A stretch of 64,000 nt of DNA from CADCWN01 sp046328475 (GCA_046328475.1 JAXLWN010000032.1:1-64000); one strand, 5' to 3'; shown: positions 46,810 to 55,789, numbered from the stretch's first letter. Program-made: numbers and translations. Notes: generated by a model not told the origin, from the letters alone.

Positions 46810-47765
46810 GTACATCCGAGCCGATCAACCGGGCGGTGGCGGGCGTTGATGCGCCCGCGCGACGAGCCACCGCACCCGCGACGAGCACGAGCGCGCGGGT
46901 GGTCAAGGTGCGCAAGAAGCGGCGGCGGGTCACCGTCTATGATGTCCTGGCCGTGATCTTCATGATCCTCATGCTCGCTTTCGCCCTGATCCCGCTGGCC
47001 TGGATGCTCTCGACCTCGCTGAAGTCGCAGTTCGCGGCGATCCGCCAGCCGCCGCATTGGATCCCGGCCGAGCCGACACTGAATGCGTACAAGGTCCTCC
47101 TCTCGCCGGATAGCCCGATCGGTGGTCGCTTCCTGCGCTACATGCTCAACAGCCTGAAGGTGTCGCTGGCGACGACCGTGATCGGCCTGGTGGTCGCGAT
47201 CCCGGCGGCCTACGCCTTCTCGCGTTTCCGCTTCCCGGGGAGGAATGCGCTCTTCTTCGCGGTGCTGGTGCGGAACATGTTCCCCACCGTCGTCTTCCTC
47301 ATCCCGCTCTTCGTGCTGATGACGAAGCTGCACCTGGTCGATAACCAGCTCTCGCTGGTGCTGACCTATCTCACCTTCGGCCTGCCGCTCTCGATCTGGC
47401 TGCTGAAGGGGTTTTACGACAACATCCCGGAGGAGTTGGAACGGGCGGCGCGGATCGACGGGGCGACCCGCTTCGGGGCCTTCTGGAGAATTGTGATGCC
47501 GCTCTCGTCGCCGGGGATCATCGCCACGGGCATCTTCGCCTTCATCGGGGCGTGGAATGAGTATGTCTACGCGAGCGTCTTCCTGAATACCGAGCGGTTG
47601 AAGACGTTGCAGCCCGGTCTGCAGAAGTTCTTCGGCGAGTTCTCGACGAACTGGCCGGGGCTGATGGCGGCGCAGTTCATCTCCAGTATCCCGGTCGTGG
47701 TGGTCTTCCTGGTCTTGCAACGCTACTTCGTCAAGGCACTCGCCGAGGGGGCGACTAAGGCGTAG
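46806..47765 (+). CDS. ABC sugar-transporter permease, MalG/UgpE type
   Basis: 319 residues. The basic N-terminus is followed by a first helix (LAVIFMILMLAFALIPLAWM); the EAA loop is LERAARIDGATRFGAFWRIV. It pairs with the first permease. The TAG stop is fused to the first unit of a GTCGTAA array. Confidence 0.92.
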   Translation: MSTSEPINRAVAGVDAPARRATAPATSTSARVVKVRKKRRRVTVYDVLAVIFMILMLAFALIPLAWMLSTSLKSQFAAIRQPPHWIPAEPTLNAYKVLLSPDSPIGGRFLRYMLNSLKVSLATTVIGLVVAIPAAYAFSRFRFPGRNALFFAVLVRNMFPTVVFLIPLFVLMTKLHLVDNQLSLVLTYLTFGLPLSIWLLKGFYDNIPEELERAARIDGATRFGAFWRIVMPLSSPGIIATGIFAFIGAWNEYVYASVFLNTERLKTLQPGLQKFFGEFSTNWPGLMAAQFISSIPVVVVFLVLQRYFVKALAEGATKA

Positions 47766-47878
47766 TCGTAAGTCGTAAGTCGTAAGTCGTAAGAGGGCTT
47801 CGAGGAGCTGTGCGCTGTATATTCAGCCACTAGCCACACGCGAGATTCTTACGACTTATGACTAGCGACTTACGACTT
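47763..47878. repeat. Complementary (GTCGTAA) array pair inside the importer operon
   Basis: Left array 47763-47793 (four copies) and right array 47846-47878 (TTACGAC-like, with two variant units) can pair across a 52-base spacer. The permease stop is the first bases of the left array, and the right array ends 5 bases before the ribosome binding site (GGGGGGAGG) of the ATPase gene. Confidence 0.85.
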
Positions 47879-47892
47879 TCTGGGGGGAGGCA

Positions 47893-48994
47893 ATGGCAGA
47901 GGTCGTACTCGAGAATGTCGTCAAGCGGTATGGCGACGTGGTGGCGGTCAACGATGTCTCGCTGACGATTCATGATGGCGAGTTCGTCTCTCTGGTTGGG
48001 CCTTCTGGCTGCGGGAAGACGACGACGCTGAACATGATCGCGGGGCTGCTCGAACTCTCGGAGGGGAGCATCTTCATCGGGGGGCGCGACGTGAGCGAGC
48101 TCGATCCGAAGGATCGGGATATCGCGATGGTCTTCCAGAACTACGCGCTTTATCCGAACAAGACGGTCTACAAGAATCTCTCTTTCCCGCTGGAGATGCG
48201 GCGGCTGGCGAAGACGGAGGTCGATCAGCGCGTGCGGCGCGCGGCCGAGACGCTGTCGATCACGCCGCTCTTGGAGCGCAAGCCGCGCGAAGCTCTCCGG
48301 CGGGCAGCAGCAGCGCGTCGCGCTGGGGCGGGCGCTCGTGCGCAACCCGAAGGCCTTCCTGATGGACGAGCCGCTGTCGAACCTCGACGCGAAGCTGCGC
48401 GTCTACATGCGCGCGGAGTTGAAGCGGTTCCACCACGAGTTGAGCGCGACGGTCATCTACGTCACGCACGACCAGATGGAAGCGATGACGATGTCGGACC
48501 GGATCGTGGTGATGAACAACGGCCTGTTGCAGCAGGCGGGGACGCCCGATGAGCTGTACTGGCACCCGGTCAACCTCTTCGTGGCCGGTTTCATCGGCAG
48601 CCCGGCGATGAACTTCCTGCCCGGCCGCGTGTCGCGCCAGGGCGATACCGCTGTGCTGCGCGGCGAAGGGGATTGGGAGTATCGACTCTCACCGGAGTTG
48701 GGGCGGCAGGCCAACAAGTCGACGAGCGGCGAGGTGGTGCTCGGTATCCGCCACCCGAACATGCGGCTCTTCTTGGAGGAAAAGGCGGGCGCGATCAAGG
48801 CGCGCATCTATACCGTTGAGCCGACGGGCGATGTGACCTTCGTCCATGTGCGCCTCGGCGAGCACATCCTGGTCGCCAGTACCAGCGCCGACTTCCGCGC
48901 CAATGCCGACGACATGGTCTGGATCGACTTCGATCAGCAGCACGTCCACCTGTTCGACAAGCAGACCGAGGCGGCGCTGAACCTCGAAGCGTAG
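47893..48994 (+). CDS. ABC transporter ATPase (MsmX/UgpC type), one frameshift at the signature motif
   Basis: The first frame has Walker A (VGPSGCGKTT, residues 36-45) and the Q-loop (VFQNYALYPNKTVYKNL). After RKPRE, an extra A at 48290-48291 (GCGAAGCTC for GCGAGCTC) breaks the frame at the LSGGQ signature. The next frame then reads the signature region, ALVRNPKAFLMDEPLSNLDA (Walker B), TVIYVTHDQMEAM (H-loop) and a C-terminal TOBE-type regulatory domain to the stop at 48994. Without the extra base the protein would be about 366 residues. It would energise the two permeases. A sequence error is likely, as all else is conserved. Confidence 0.88.
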
Positions 48995-49014
48995 GCAAGT
49001 CAGCGAGAGCAAAA

Positions 49015-49042
49015 GGGCCGCCGCACGGTTGTGCGGCGGCCC
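49015..49042 (-). terminator. Intrinsic terminator of the GntR gene
   Basis: GGGCCGCCGCAC and GTGCGGCGGCCC flank GGTT: a perfect 12-bp stem. On the minus strand the stem is followed by TTTTG, so it suits the GntR gene; it also sits after the ATPase gene on the plus strand. Confidence 0.75.
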
Positions 49043-49066
49043 GTTCGGCTTGGCGCGAGGAGTGGG

Positions 49067-49834
49067 TTACCGAGCGGCGGTGGGCGCGTCCGCGTCGTCG
49101 TCCGAAGGCTGCGCTGCGGTCCGATCGAGCGCCAGGTAGATCGGGCCGGAGCGGTCGAGGTGGTCGAGCATGGCGCGATGCGCGCGTTCGGGGTCGCGCG
49201 AGCGCACCTCGTCGTAGATGCGCTGGTGGGAGCGGATCGCCCCGGTCAGGGCGTTCGGCAGTTGATTGGTGACCTCGCGGCTGATGTGGAGCAGGTCGCG
49301 GATGGCGGCCAACATGCGCGCGAGGATGCGATTGCCGGTCGCGCCGACGAGCAGATTGTGGAAGTTGATATCCTCTTCCAGGAAGATGTCGGGGGTATCG
49401 AGCGTGGCGGCCTGGCGCTCCAGCGAGGCGGCGAGGGCGGCGAGCAGTTCCGGGGTCGCTTTCTCGGCCGCTTCGGCGGCGATGGCCGGTTCGATGAGGC
49501 GGCGCACGCGGAGCGAGTCGCGCAGCAGCGGTTCGAGCAGCCCCTCGTCGCGGTAGGTGGCGAGGACGATCCGGTTGAGGACGTCCCATTCCTCCTGCGG
49601 GGCGACGATGGTGCGCCGCCCGTGCCTGACCGCGATCATGCCGCATTCTTCGAGACTGCGGAGCGCCTCGCGGATGACCATGCGGCTGACGCCGAAGCGC
49701 GCGATCAACTCCGATTCGGCGGGCAGGTTGGACCCGACCGGGAAATCGCCCAATACGATGCGCCGGGCGATCTGGCGACCGACTTCCTCGTGTAAGCGCG
49801 CATCTTTCACGATGGTGAACAGCGATTCCGCCAA
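49067..49834 (-). CDS. FadR-subfamily GntR transcriptional regulator
   Basis: 255 residues from a TTG with GGGGGAAAG upstream (short spacing). The winged HTH shows IVLGDFPVGSNLPAESELIA and RFGVSRMVIREALRSLEECG, then MIAVRHGRRTIVAP. The C-terminal FCD domain has helices with Asp/His metal-ligand candidates (EEDINFHNLLVGATGN, AIRSHQRIYDEVRSRD). Such regulators sense sugar acids or organic acids and normally release DNA when bound. It is divergent from the dehydratase at 50031 across a region with a clear promoter and operator. Confidence 0.92.
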   Translation of the reverse strand: MAESLFTIVKDARLHEEVGRQIARRIVLGDFPVGSNLPAESELIARFGVSRMVIREALRSLEECGMIAVRHGRRTIVAPQEEWDVLNRIVLATYRDEGLLEPLLRDSLRVRRLIEPAIAAEAAEKATPELLAALAASLERQAATLDTPDIFLEEDINFHNLLVGATGNRILARMLAAIRDLLHISREVTNQLPNALTGAIRSHQRIYDEVRSRDPERAHRAMLDHLDRSGPIYLALDRTAAQPSDDDADAPTAAR

Positions 49835-49912
49835 CTTTCCCCCGCCCCCCGTATGGCGTTGCCCGCCGTCCTCTCTCAGGATGGACCCCCACTAACCACC
49901 GCCACGTGCTGC

Positions 49913-49941
49913 TTGACAGGGTGGAAGTATCTTGCTATTCT
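49913..49941 (+). promoter_or_regulatory. Sigma-70-type promoter for the dehydratase genes
   Basis: TTGACA (49913-49918), a 17-base spacer and TATTCT (49936-49941). It is the best promoter seen in the window. A start near 49948 gives a leader of about 80 bases before the 50031 gene. Confidence 0.75.
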
Positions 49942-49947
49942 CGCCCT

Positions 49948-49983
49948 CTGTCAACTGATTAGACATCAACTCATCTGACAAGT
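49948..49983. promoter_or_regulatory. Operator candidate for the GntR regulator
   Basis: TGTCAACTGATTAGACATC (49949-49967) and AACTCATCTGACA (49968-49980) form an imperfect inverted repeat with TGTCA and TGACA ends. It lies directly over the predicted start site, the classic place for repression by a divergent FadR-type regulator. Confidence 0.6.
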
Positions 49984-50030
49984 TTTCTATAAGCTGTACA
50001 AGCGGGCGGCAACGGGGAGGGAGTGGGGGG

Positions 50031-51188
50031 ATGCGAATCACGGGCGTCGAGACCTTCTTCACGCAGATCGAGCCCAACCTGCGCACCTGGGTTTTCGTGA
50101 AGGTTTCGACCGACGCGGGCGTGCATGGGTGGGGCGAGGGGACGCTGGAGGGGAAGGAGCAGATCGTCGCGGCGGCGATCGAGGGCCATGTCCGCCAGCA
50201 TCAGCTGATCGGGGCCGATCCCCGGCAGATCGAGCGACTGTGGCAGATCCAGTACCGGCATGGCTTCTGGCGCGGCGGCGTGGTGCTGAACACGGCGATC
50301 AGCGCGATCGACCAGGCGCTCTGGGACATCAAGGGGAAGTTGGCCGGATTGCCGGTCTACGAGTTGCTCGGCGGGGCCTGCCGGGATCGCATCCGGCTTT
50401 ACACGCACTGCACGCCCGGCGATGATCCCGCCCAGCCGAACTCCAACGTGGCGGCGCTGGTGGCCGCCGGATGGACGGCGCTGAAGACGTCGTCGTTCGG
50501 CCGCCAGGTGGAGAATTTCGAGTCCGACGCGGCGCGGATCGCCGAGGAGCGGATCGCGGCCTGTCGCGAGGCGGGCGGGCCGGACCTCGAACTCTTCGTG
50601 GATAACCACGGCCGCATGCGCGGCGCGGTCGCTTGCCGGACGCTCGACGCGCTCGCGCCGTACAAGATCGGCTGGTTCGAGGAGCCGGTGCAGCCGGAGG
50701 ATATGGATGGGCTGCGCCAGGTGATGGGGCACCCCAAGAATACGGAGATCGCCACGGGCGAGCGCTATTTCTCGCCGTGGGAGTTCCGCGAGTTGATCGA
50801 GCAGAAGCTGACCGATATCGTGCAGCCCGATATCTGCCACGCGGGCGGGATCACGGCGCTGAAGAAGATCGCGGCGCTGGCCGAGATCCACCACATCCAG
50901 GTCGCGCCGCACAATCCGCAGGGGCCGATCTCCACCGCCGCGTCGATCCACCTGGCGGCGGCGATCCCGAACTTCCGCATCCTCGAATTCGCGAACCAGT
51001 TGCACCTGCCGGGCTGGGCGGCGGTGCAGCGCGAGGCGCTGCCGATCGCGCCGGGGTGGGCAGAGTTGCCGGATCGTCCTGGGCTGGGGATCGAGTTGGA
51101 TGAGGAGGCGCTGGCGCGCTACGCCACCGATCCGGGCGCGTACTATCCGGGCACGCATGACGTGGATGGCACGCCCGCGAATGTGTGA
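50031..51188 (+). CDS. Galactonate dehydratase-like enolase-superfamily enzyme
   Basis: 385 residues. Metal ligands Asp191, Glu217 and Glu244; Asp191-Asn-His193 in FVDNHGRM is the D-x-H pattern of galactonate dehydratase (DgoD), and His294 in VAPHNPQGP is the second acid/base. ISAIDQALWDIKGKLAGLPV is the capping motif. DgoD converts D-galactonate to 2-keto-3-deoxygalactonate; relatives use other aldonates, so the symbol is withheld. First gene behind the 49.9 kb promoter. Confidence 0.88.
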   Translation: MRITGVETFFTQIEPNLRTWVFVKVSTDAGVHGWGEGTLEGKEQIVAAAIEGHVRQHQLIGADPRQIERLWQIQYRHGFWRGGVVLNTAISAIDQALWDIKGKLAGLPVYELLGGACRDRIRLYTHCTPGDDPAQPNSNVAALVAAGWTALKTSSFGRQVENFESDAARIAEERIAACREAGGPDLELFVDNHGRMRGAVACRTLDALAPYKIGWFEEPVQPEDMDGLRQVMGHPKNTEIATGERYFSPWEFRELIEQKLTDIVQPDICHAGGITALKKIAALAEIHHIQVAPHNPQGPISTAASIHLAAAIPNFRILEFANQLHLPGWAAVQREALPIAPGWAELPDRPGLGIELDEEALARYATDPGAYYPGTHDVDGTPANV

Positions 51189-51272
51189 TACGGTCAACCA
51201 CACCCCGCACCGGTGCTCGATAGAGGGGGCAATTTGACCGGCGACAGCGCGGATTTTGTGTGAGGAGGGGCA

Positions 51273-52442
51273 GTGAAGATCACCGATGTGCGGCCCTGGA
51301 TCGTGGCCGGGCCGCCGACCGACGCGACATCCGGCCCGGCGGCGCATCTCCAGCAGTACATTTTCGTGCAGGTGGACACCGATGAGGGGCTGACCGGCTG
51401 GGGCGAGGTGACGTCCTACCCGGGCATGGTCGCGAACCGCGCCGTGGCGGCGATGGTGCGCGAGGTGCGCGACACGCTGGTGGGGCAGGACCCGTCGCAG
51501 ATCGAGGCGATCTGGCACAAGCTGTTCCGGCTGTTCACGTACATGGGCACGCGCGGGGCGACCACGGCGCTGATCTCGGGCATCGATATCGCGCTGTGGG
51601 ACATCCGGGGGCAGGCGCTGGGGCAGCCGATTTATGAGCTGCTCGGCGGCAAGGTGCGCGAGACGATCCCGCTCTATGTCCACTTCGCGCCCGATATCAC
51701 GCCGGAGGGGATGGCCGCCAACGCGAAGGAGCAGGTGGACCTGGGGGCGAAGGGGATCAAGACCGATCCGTTCCTCGCGGCCGGGCGGGCGCGGGGCATC
51801 CTCAACAACAACGTCTACATTAACGGCGAACTCGACCCGGCGACCGAGCAGCTGGGCGTGGACATGATCGCGGCGATTCGCGAGGCGATCGGGCCGCAGG
51901 TCGAGCTGCTGATCGACGCGCACGCGATCTTCAACGTGCCGACGGCGGTGCGGCTGGCGACGCGGCTGGCGGAGTACACGATCCACTGGTTCGAGGAGCC
52001 GGTGCCGCCGGAGAGCTACCACGCGCTCCAGCAGGTGCGCGAGCAGGTGCCGACGCGGATCTGCGTCGGCGAGCGGCTGCACACGCGGTTCGAGTTCGTG
52101 CCGATCTTCGAGCAGCGGCTGGCCGACTATGTGATGCCGGATGTGACCTGGACCGGCGGGATCAGCGAGTTGAAGAAGATCGCGACGATGGCCGAGGCGT
52201 ACTACATCCCGGTCAGCCCGCACGACGCCAGCGGTCCGGTGAATATCATGGCGGGGGCGCATGTCTCGATGACGATCCCCAACTTCTACAAGCTGGAGGC
52301 GCGGCGGGCGCAGTTCAGCTTCTACAACGCCTTCATCAAGGAGCCGCTGGAGGTGCGCGACGGCAATCTGATCGTGTCGAATCGCCCGGGGCTGGGCGTC
52401 AGTCTCGACCTCGACTATCTGCGGGCGCATGAGGTGCGGTGA
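51273..52442 (+). CDS. Acid-sugar dehydratase of the enolase superfamily, tandem copy A
   Basis: 389 residues from a GTG with GAGGAGGGG upstream. Asp215-Ala-His217, Glu241, Glu267 and His317 (VSPHDASGP) form the active site, with Lys near 160-163 (GAKGIKTDPF). The D-x-H arrangement puts it near the galactonate/gluconate dehydratase group. It is about 85% identical by eye to the next gene. The differences concentrate in the N-terminal loop (residues 16-29) and around 139-153. The TGA stop forms part of a GTGCTGA array. Confidence 0.88.
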   Translation: MKITDVRPWIVAGPPTDATSGPAAHLQQYIFVQVDTDEGLTGWGEVTSYPGMVANRAVAAMVREVRDTLVGQDPSQIEAIWHKLFRLFTYMGTRGATTALISGIDIALWDIRGQALGQPIYELLGGKVRETIPLYVHFAPDITPEGMAANAKEQVDLGAKGIKTDPFLAAGRARGILNNNVYINGELDPATEQLGVDMIAAIREAIGPQVELLIDAHAIFNVPTAVRLATRLAEYTIHWFEEPVPPESYHALQQVREQVPTRICVGERLHTRFEFVPIFEQRLADYVMPDVTWTGGISELKKIATMAEAYYIPVSPHDASGPVNIMAGAHVSMTIPNFYKLEARRAQFSFYNAFIKEPLEVRDGNLIVSNRPGLGVSLDLDYLRAHEVR

Positions 52443-52507
52443 GTGCTGAGTGCTGAGTGCTGAGTGGGCGAGTCGTGAGTCGTGAGTCGTGAGTCGTGAG
52501 TAGTGAG
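52440..52507. repeat. Two tandem arrays between the duplicated dehydratases
   Basis: About three copies of GTGCTGA, then about four copies of GTCGTGA. The stop of copy A is in the first unit. Confidence 0.85.
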
Positions 52508-52510
52508 ACG

Positions 52511-52566
52511 GCCCTCACCCCGCCGCCTGCGGGCGGCACCCCTCTCCCACCGTCTGGGAGAGGGGA
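52511..52566. repeat. GC-rich dispersed repeat (CCTCACCCCGCCGCC type)
   Basis: Two inverted blocks: GCCGCCTGCGGGCGGC and CCCTCTCCCACCGTCTGGGAGAGGGG. A related element lies at 41306-41360 (CCTCCCCGCCGCTGCGGCGG). Elements of this kind are common between genes of high-GC environmental bacteria. Confidence 0.6.
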
Positions 52567-52638
52567 AGAAGCGATGCTGCGGTGTGGAGTGATCAATCAG
52601 TCGGCGTGGGTTCGGCTGAGGATGGGTAAGGAGGGTCA

Positions 52639-53811
52639 ATGAAGATCACCGATGTCCGACCCTGGATCGTCACCGGACCGCCGACGGAGGCGGGGGTGCC
52701 CGGACACGCCGGGGATAAGTTGCATTATGTCTTCGTGCAGGTGGATACGGATGAGGGGTTGACTGGGTGGGGGGAGGTCACGACCTATCCCGGGCTGGTG
52801 GCGAACCGGGCGGTGGCGGCGATGGTGCGCGAGGTGCGCGACACGCTGGTGGGGCAGGACCCGTCGCAGATCGAGATGATCTGGCACAAGCTGTTCCGGC
52901 TGTTCACCTACATGGGCACGCGCGGGGCGACCACGGCGCTGATCTCGGGCATCGATATCGCGCTGTGGGACATCCGGGGGCAGGCGCTCGGCCAGCCGAT
53001 CTATGAGCTGCTCGGCGGCAAGGTGCGCGAGACGGTGCCGCTCTACGTCCACTTCGCGTATGTCCAGACGCCGGAGGAGATGGCCTACTACGCCAAGGGG
53101 CAGGTGGACCTGGGGGCGAAGGGGCTGAAGACCGATCCGTTCCTCGCGGCCGGGCGGGCGCGGGGCATCCTCAACAACAACGTTTACATTAACGGCGAAC
53201 TCGACCCGGCGACCGAGCAGCTGGGCATCGACATGATCGCGGCGGTGCGCGAGGCGATCGGGCCGCAGGTCGAGCTGCTGATCGACGCGCACGGGCTCTA
53301 CAACGTGCCGACGGCGATTCGGCTGGCGACGCGGCTGGCGGAGTACAACATCCACTGGTTCGAGGAGCCGTGCCCGCCGGAGAGCTACCACGCGCTCCAG
53401 CAGGTGCGCGAGCAGGTGCCGACGCGCATCTGCGTCGGCGAGCGGCTGCACACGCGGTTCGAGTTCGTGCCGGTCTTCGAGCGGCGCTTGGCCGACTTCG
53501 TGATGCCGGATGTGACCTGGACCGGCGGGATCACGGAGTTGAAGAAGATCGCCAACATGGCGGAGGCGTACTACATCCCGATCTCGCCGCACGACGCCAG
53601 CGGGCCGATCAACGTGATGGCGGGCGCGCACGTCTCGCTGAATGTGCCGAACTTCTACAAGCTGGAGGCGCGGCGGGTGCGCTTCGACTTCTACAACGCC
53701 TTCCTGAGTGAGCCGCTGGAGGTGCGCGACGGGGACCTGATCGTGCCGAATCGCCCGGGGCTGGGCATCAGCCTCAACCCGGACTACCTGGCGGCGAACT
53801 CGGTGGTGTAG
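52639..53811 (+). CDS. Acid-sugar dehydratase of the enolase superfamily, tandem copy B
   Basis: 390 residues. Same architecture as copy A, with LIDAHGLYN, HWFEEPCPP, CVGERLHTRF and ISPHDASGP as the ligand and acid/base motifs. Long stretches are almost identical in DNA to copy A, while the first 60 codons differ more. A recent tandem duplication with divergence in the substrate-closing loop is the simplest reading. A palindromic terminator follows. Confidence 0.88.
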   Translation: MKITDVRPWIVTGPPTEAGVPGHAGDKLHYVFVQVDTDEGLTGWGEVTTYPGLVANRAVAAMVREVRDTLVGQDPSQIEMIWHKLFRLFTYMGTRGATTALISGIDIALWDIRGQALGQPIYELLGGKVRETVPLYVHFAYVQTPEEMAYYAKGQVDLGAKGLKTDPFLAAGRARGILNNNVYINGELDPATEQLGIDMIAAVREAIGPQVELLIDAHGLYNVPTAIRLATRLAEYNIHWFEEPCPPESYHALQQVREQVPTRICVGERLHTRFEFVPVFERRLADFVMPDVTWTGGITELKKIANMAEAYYIPISPHDASGPINVMAGAHVSLNVPNFYKLEARRVRFDFYNAFLSEPLEVRDGDLIVPNRPGLGISLNPDYLAANSVV

Positions 53812-53841
53812 CGCCACCGGACAGCAGCCGAACCCAGGCGT

Positions 53842-53873
53842 GACGCCCGTCACTCGCGCGAGTGACGGGCGTC
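53842..53873 (+). terminator. Perfect 32-base palindrome, probable terminator
   Basis: GACGCCCGTCACTCGC and its exact reverse complement meet without a spacer. It is 30 bases after copy B. Confidence 0.6.
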
Positions 53874-53949
53874 GCTGCGCGGCGCGGCGCGCGGCCTTAC
53901 TCTGGGTGCATCGGCGTATGGACCGTCGCAGCCCAGGGGAGGATCGACC

Positions 53950-54492
53950 ATGAAGGCCACATCCGTCACTCGTCGTTTTCGAGCCGCGCTTGGCTCCGCG
54001 ATTCTCGGGATCACGCTCGCCGCGATCCTCGCCGCCTGCGGCACCCCGGCGGGGGCGATACCGGCCACTCCGACCGCCACGCCGATCACGCCGACCGCCA
54101 CAACTGCCCCACCGGCCGTGGTCACGCCGTCGCCCACGGTAGCCCCGCCATCGCCGCCGACAACGACCACTCGACCGGCTGCGTTCCCCTCGCCATTCTG
54201 GTGCGACTAGTTCTGGGAGATCGTGGCCAACGCCTGGATCGATAGCGATGGCAACGGCCAGCAGGATGCCGGGGAGCCGCCGCTGGCGGGGGTCGAATTC
54301 GCCCTGCGCAGCGGAGATCACGGCGTGAGCGACGCGGCGGGGCAGTATACCCTCCACGCCATGAGCGGCTGCAGCGCGGTCCCCACTTTCTCGGTGTCCG
54401 CGCTCCCGCCCGCTGGCTACGCGCTCACCACCCCCGGTGTGGTCGAGTTGAAGGGGGACGGCAAGGTGGCGTTCGGTTTTGCTGCGAAGTAG
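53950..54492 (+). pseudogene. Lipoprotein with an SdrD/Cna-B-like domain, in-frame amber stop
   Basis: A lipoprotein signal (SAILGITLAAILAAC, then GTPAG), a Thr/Pro/Ala linker of 50 residues and FPSPFWCD are followed by a TAG at 54208. The same frame continues without a shift: FWEIVANAWIDSDGNGQQDA, then GEPPLAGVEFALRSGDHGVSDAAG and a further 60 residues. That second half is a typical start of an SdrD B / Cna-B domain (W-D-x-D-G-N-G-x-x-D, calcium-binding-like). So one nonsense codon separates signal from domain. It could be a true pseudogene, a sequence error or read-through. Confidence 0.6.
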
Positions 54493-54619
54493 GGGGTTAC
54501 CCCAGGAATGGCCGAGAGAAGCATTGAGGCCCGGCGCGCGACCTGCGCGCCGGGCCTTCCGACGTATCAGCCTGGAGTGTGCGGGGAAACAGCGGCGACA
54601 CGCTGGCGACAAGCACGAA

Positions 54620-55789
54620 TTAGCGCGGGATTGCGGACTGGCGGTCGGCGCTAACGATGCCGGGGTGGATGCCGCGAAGCATCAGTTCGGAGGCGCGCTC
54701 GGCGGTGGCGGGGCCGATGCCCATGCCGCCGCCGGTGAAGCCGACCGCGAAGTAGACATTCGGCAGATCGGGGAGTCGCCCGACGAGCGGCATCTCGTCG
54801 GCGGTGTAGCCCATGATGCCGCTCCAGCGGTGCTCGACCGGCACGCCCTGGAGTTCGGGGAAGTACTGGCGGAGGAACGATTCTAGCTCCGCTTGCAGGT
54901 GGGGCGTCGTCTCGTGGTCGTTGTAGCCGACTTCCTCGTCGGCGAAGTGGTCGCGCCCGCCGCCGATGACGAAGCGGCCATCGGGCAGCTGCCGGAAGTA
55001 TTCGTAGCCCCAGTTGGCCCCGGCCATCATCTCCATGAAGCGCCCGGTCGGCGCGGTCGCGAGCATCTGGCCGCGCGTCGGGAAAACCTTGTCGAGGAAA
55101 TAGGGGTGCAACGTGCGCGAGTAGGCGTTGGTGCAGAGGCAGACCTGCTTCGCCCGCACCGTCGCGCGCTGCGCCTGGACGGTGACGGTGTCGCCATCCT
55201 GGGTGATGCGCCGCACGGCGCAGTTCGGGATCACCTCCGCGCCGCTGTGGGCCATGATCTGCGTCACGAGCCAGTAGGATTGCGTGGCGATGTCGCCGGG
55301 CTGCACCAGCGCGCCGAAAAAGCCGCGCTCGGTCGGGTCGGTAGCGAGCCACTCGACATCGTAGCCATCCGCCGCGAGGGCGCGGGCGGAGGCTTCCAGG
55401 GTCTGCGCTTCTTCCGGGGTGGAGCCGAACTTCATGCTGCCTGGCAGCTCGTGCCAGACGCCGTAGTCGTCGAGGAATTGCTTGACGATGGCGCGGTTGC
55501 GCAGGCTGAGTTCGCGCAGATCCCGCGCGGCGGCGTGGCCGAGTTGCTCGATCATCGTGTGATAGGTGCCGCGACCGGCGGCGATGATGTGCCCGGCGTT
55601 GCGCCCGGACGCGCCAAGCGCCACATCCCGCGCCTCCAGCACGATCACCGACTTGCCGGCCCGCGTCAGGAAGGTCGCCAGGGTGCTGCCGACGACGCCG
55701 GCCCCGATGATGCAGACGTCCACATCCTCGCGGCGATGCGGCAACCCGGGCCAGATGGCGGTGTCCTGCCAGATCGATACCGTGGTCAT
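54620..55789 (-). CDS. DAO-family FAD-dependent oxidoreductase
   Basis: 389 residues from the ATG at 55789. The Rossmann site is VCIIGAGVVGSTLATFLTRA (G29, G31, G34), followed by VIVLEARDVALGASGRNAG, and a C-terminal PNVYFAVGFTGGGMGIGPAT. These are marks of the glycine/D-amino-acid oxidase (DadA/PuuB) group, which deaminates amino acids or polyamines. It is divergent from the next dehydratase. A role in sugar-acid use is not obvious; in other bacteria such genes occur beside amino-sugar or amino-acid catabolism. Confidence 0.9.
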   Translation of the reverse strand: MTTVSIWQDTAIWPGLPHRREDVDVCIIGAGVVGSTLATFLTRAGKSVIVLEARDVALGASGRNAGHIIAAGRGTYHTMIEQLGHAAARDLRELSLRNRAIVKQFLDDYGVWHELPGSMKFGSTPEEAQTLEASARALAADGYDVEWLATDPTERGFFGALVQPGDIATQSYWLVTQIMAHSGAEVIPNCAVRRITQDGDTVTVQAQRATVRAKQVCLCTNAYSRTLHPYFLDKVFPTRGQMLATAPTGRFMEMMAGANWGYEYFRQLPDGRFVIGGGRDHFADEEVGYNDHETTPHLQAELESFLRQYFPELQGVPVEHRWSGIMGYTADEMPLVGRLPDLPNVYFAVGFTGGGMGIGPATAERASELMLRGIHPGIVSADRQSAIPR

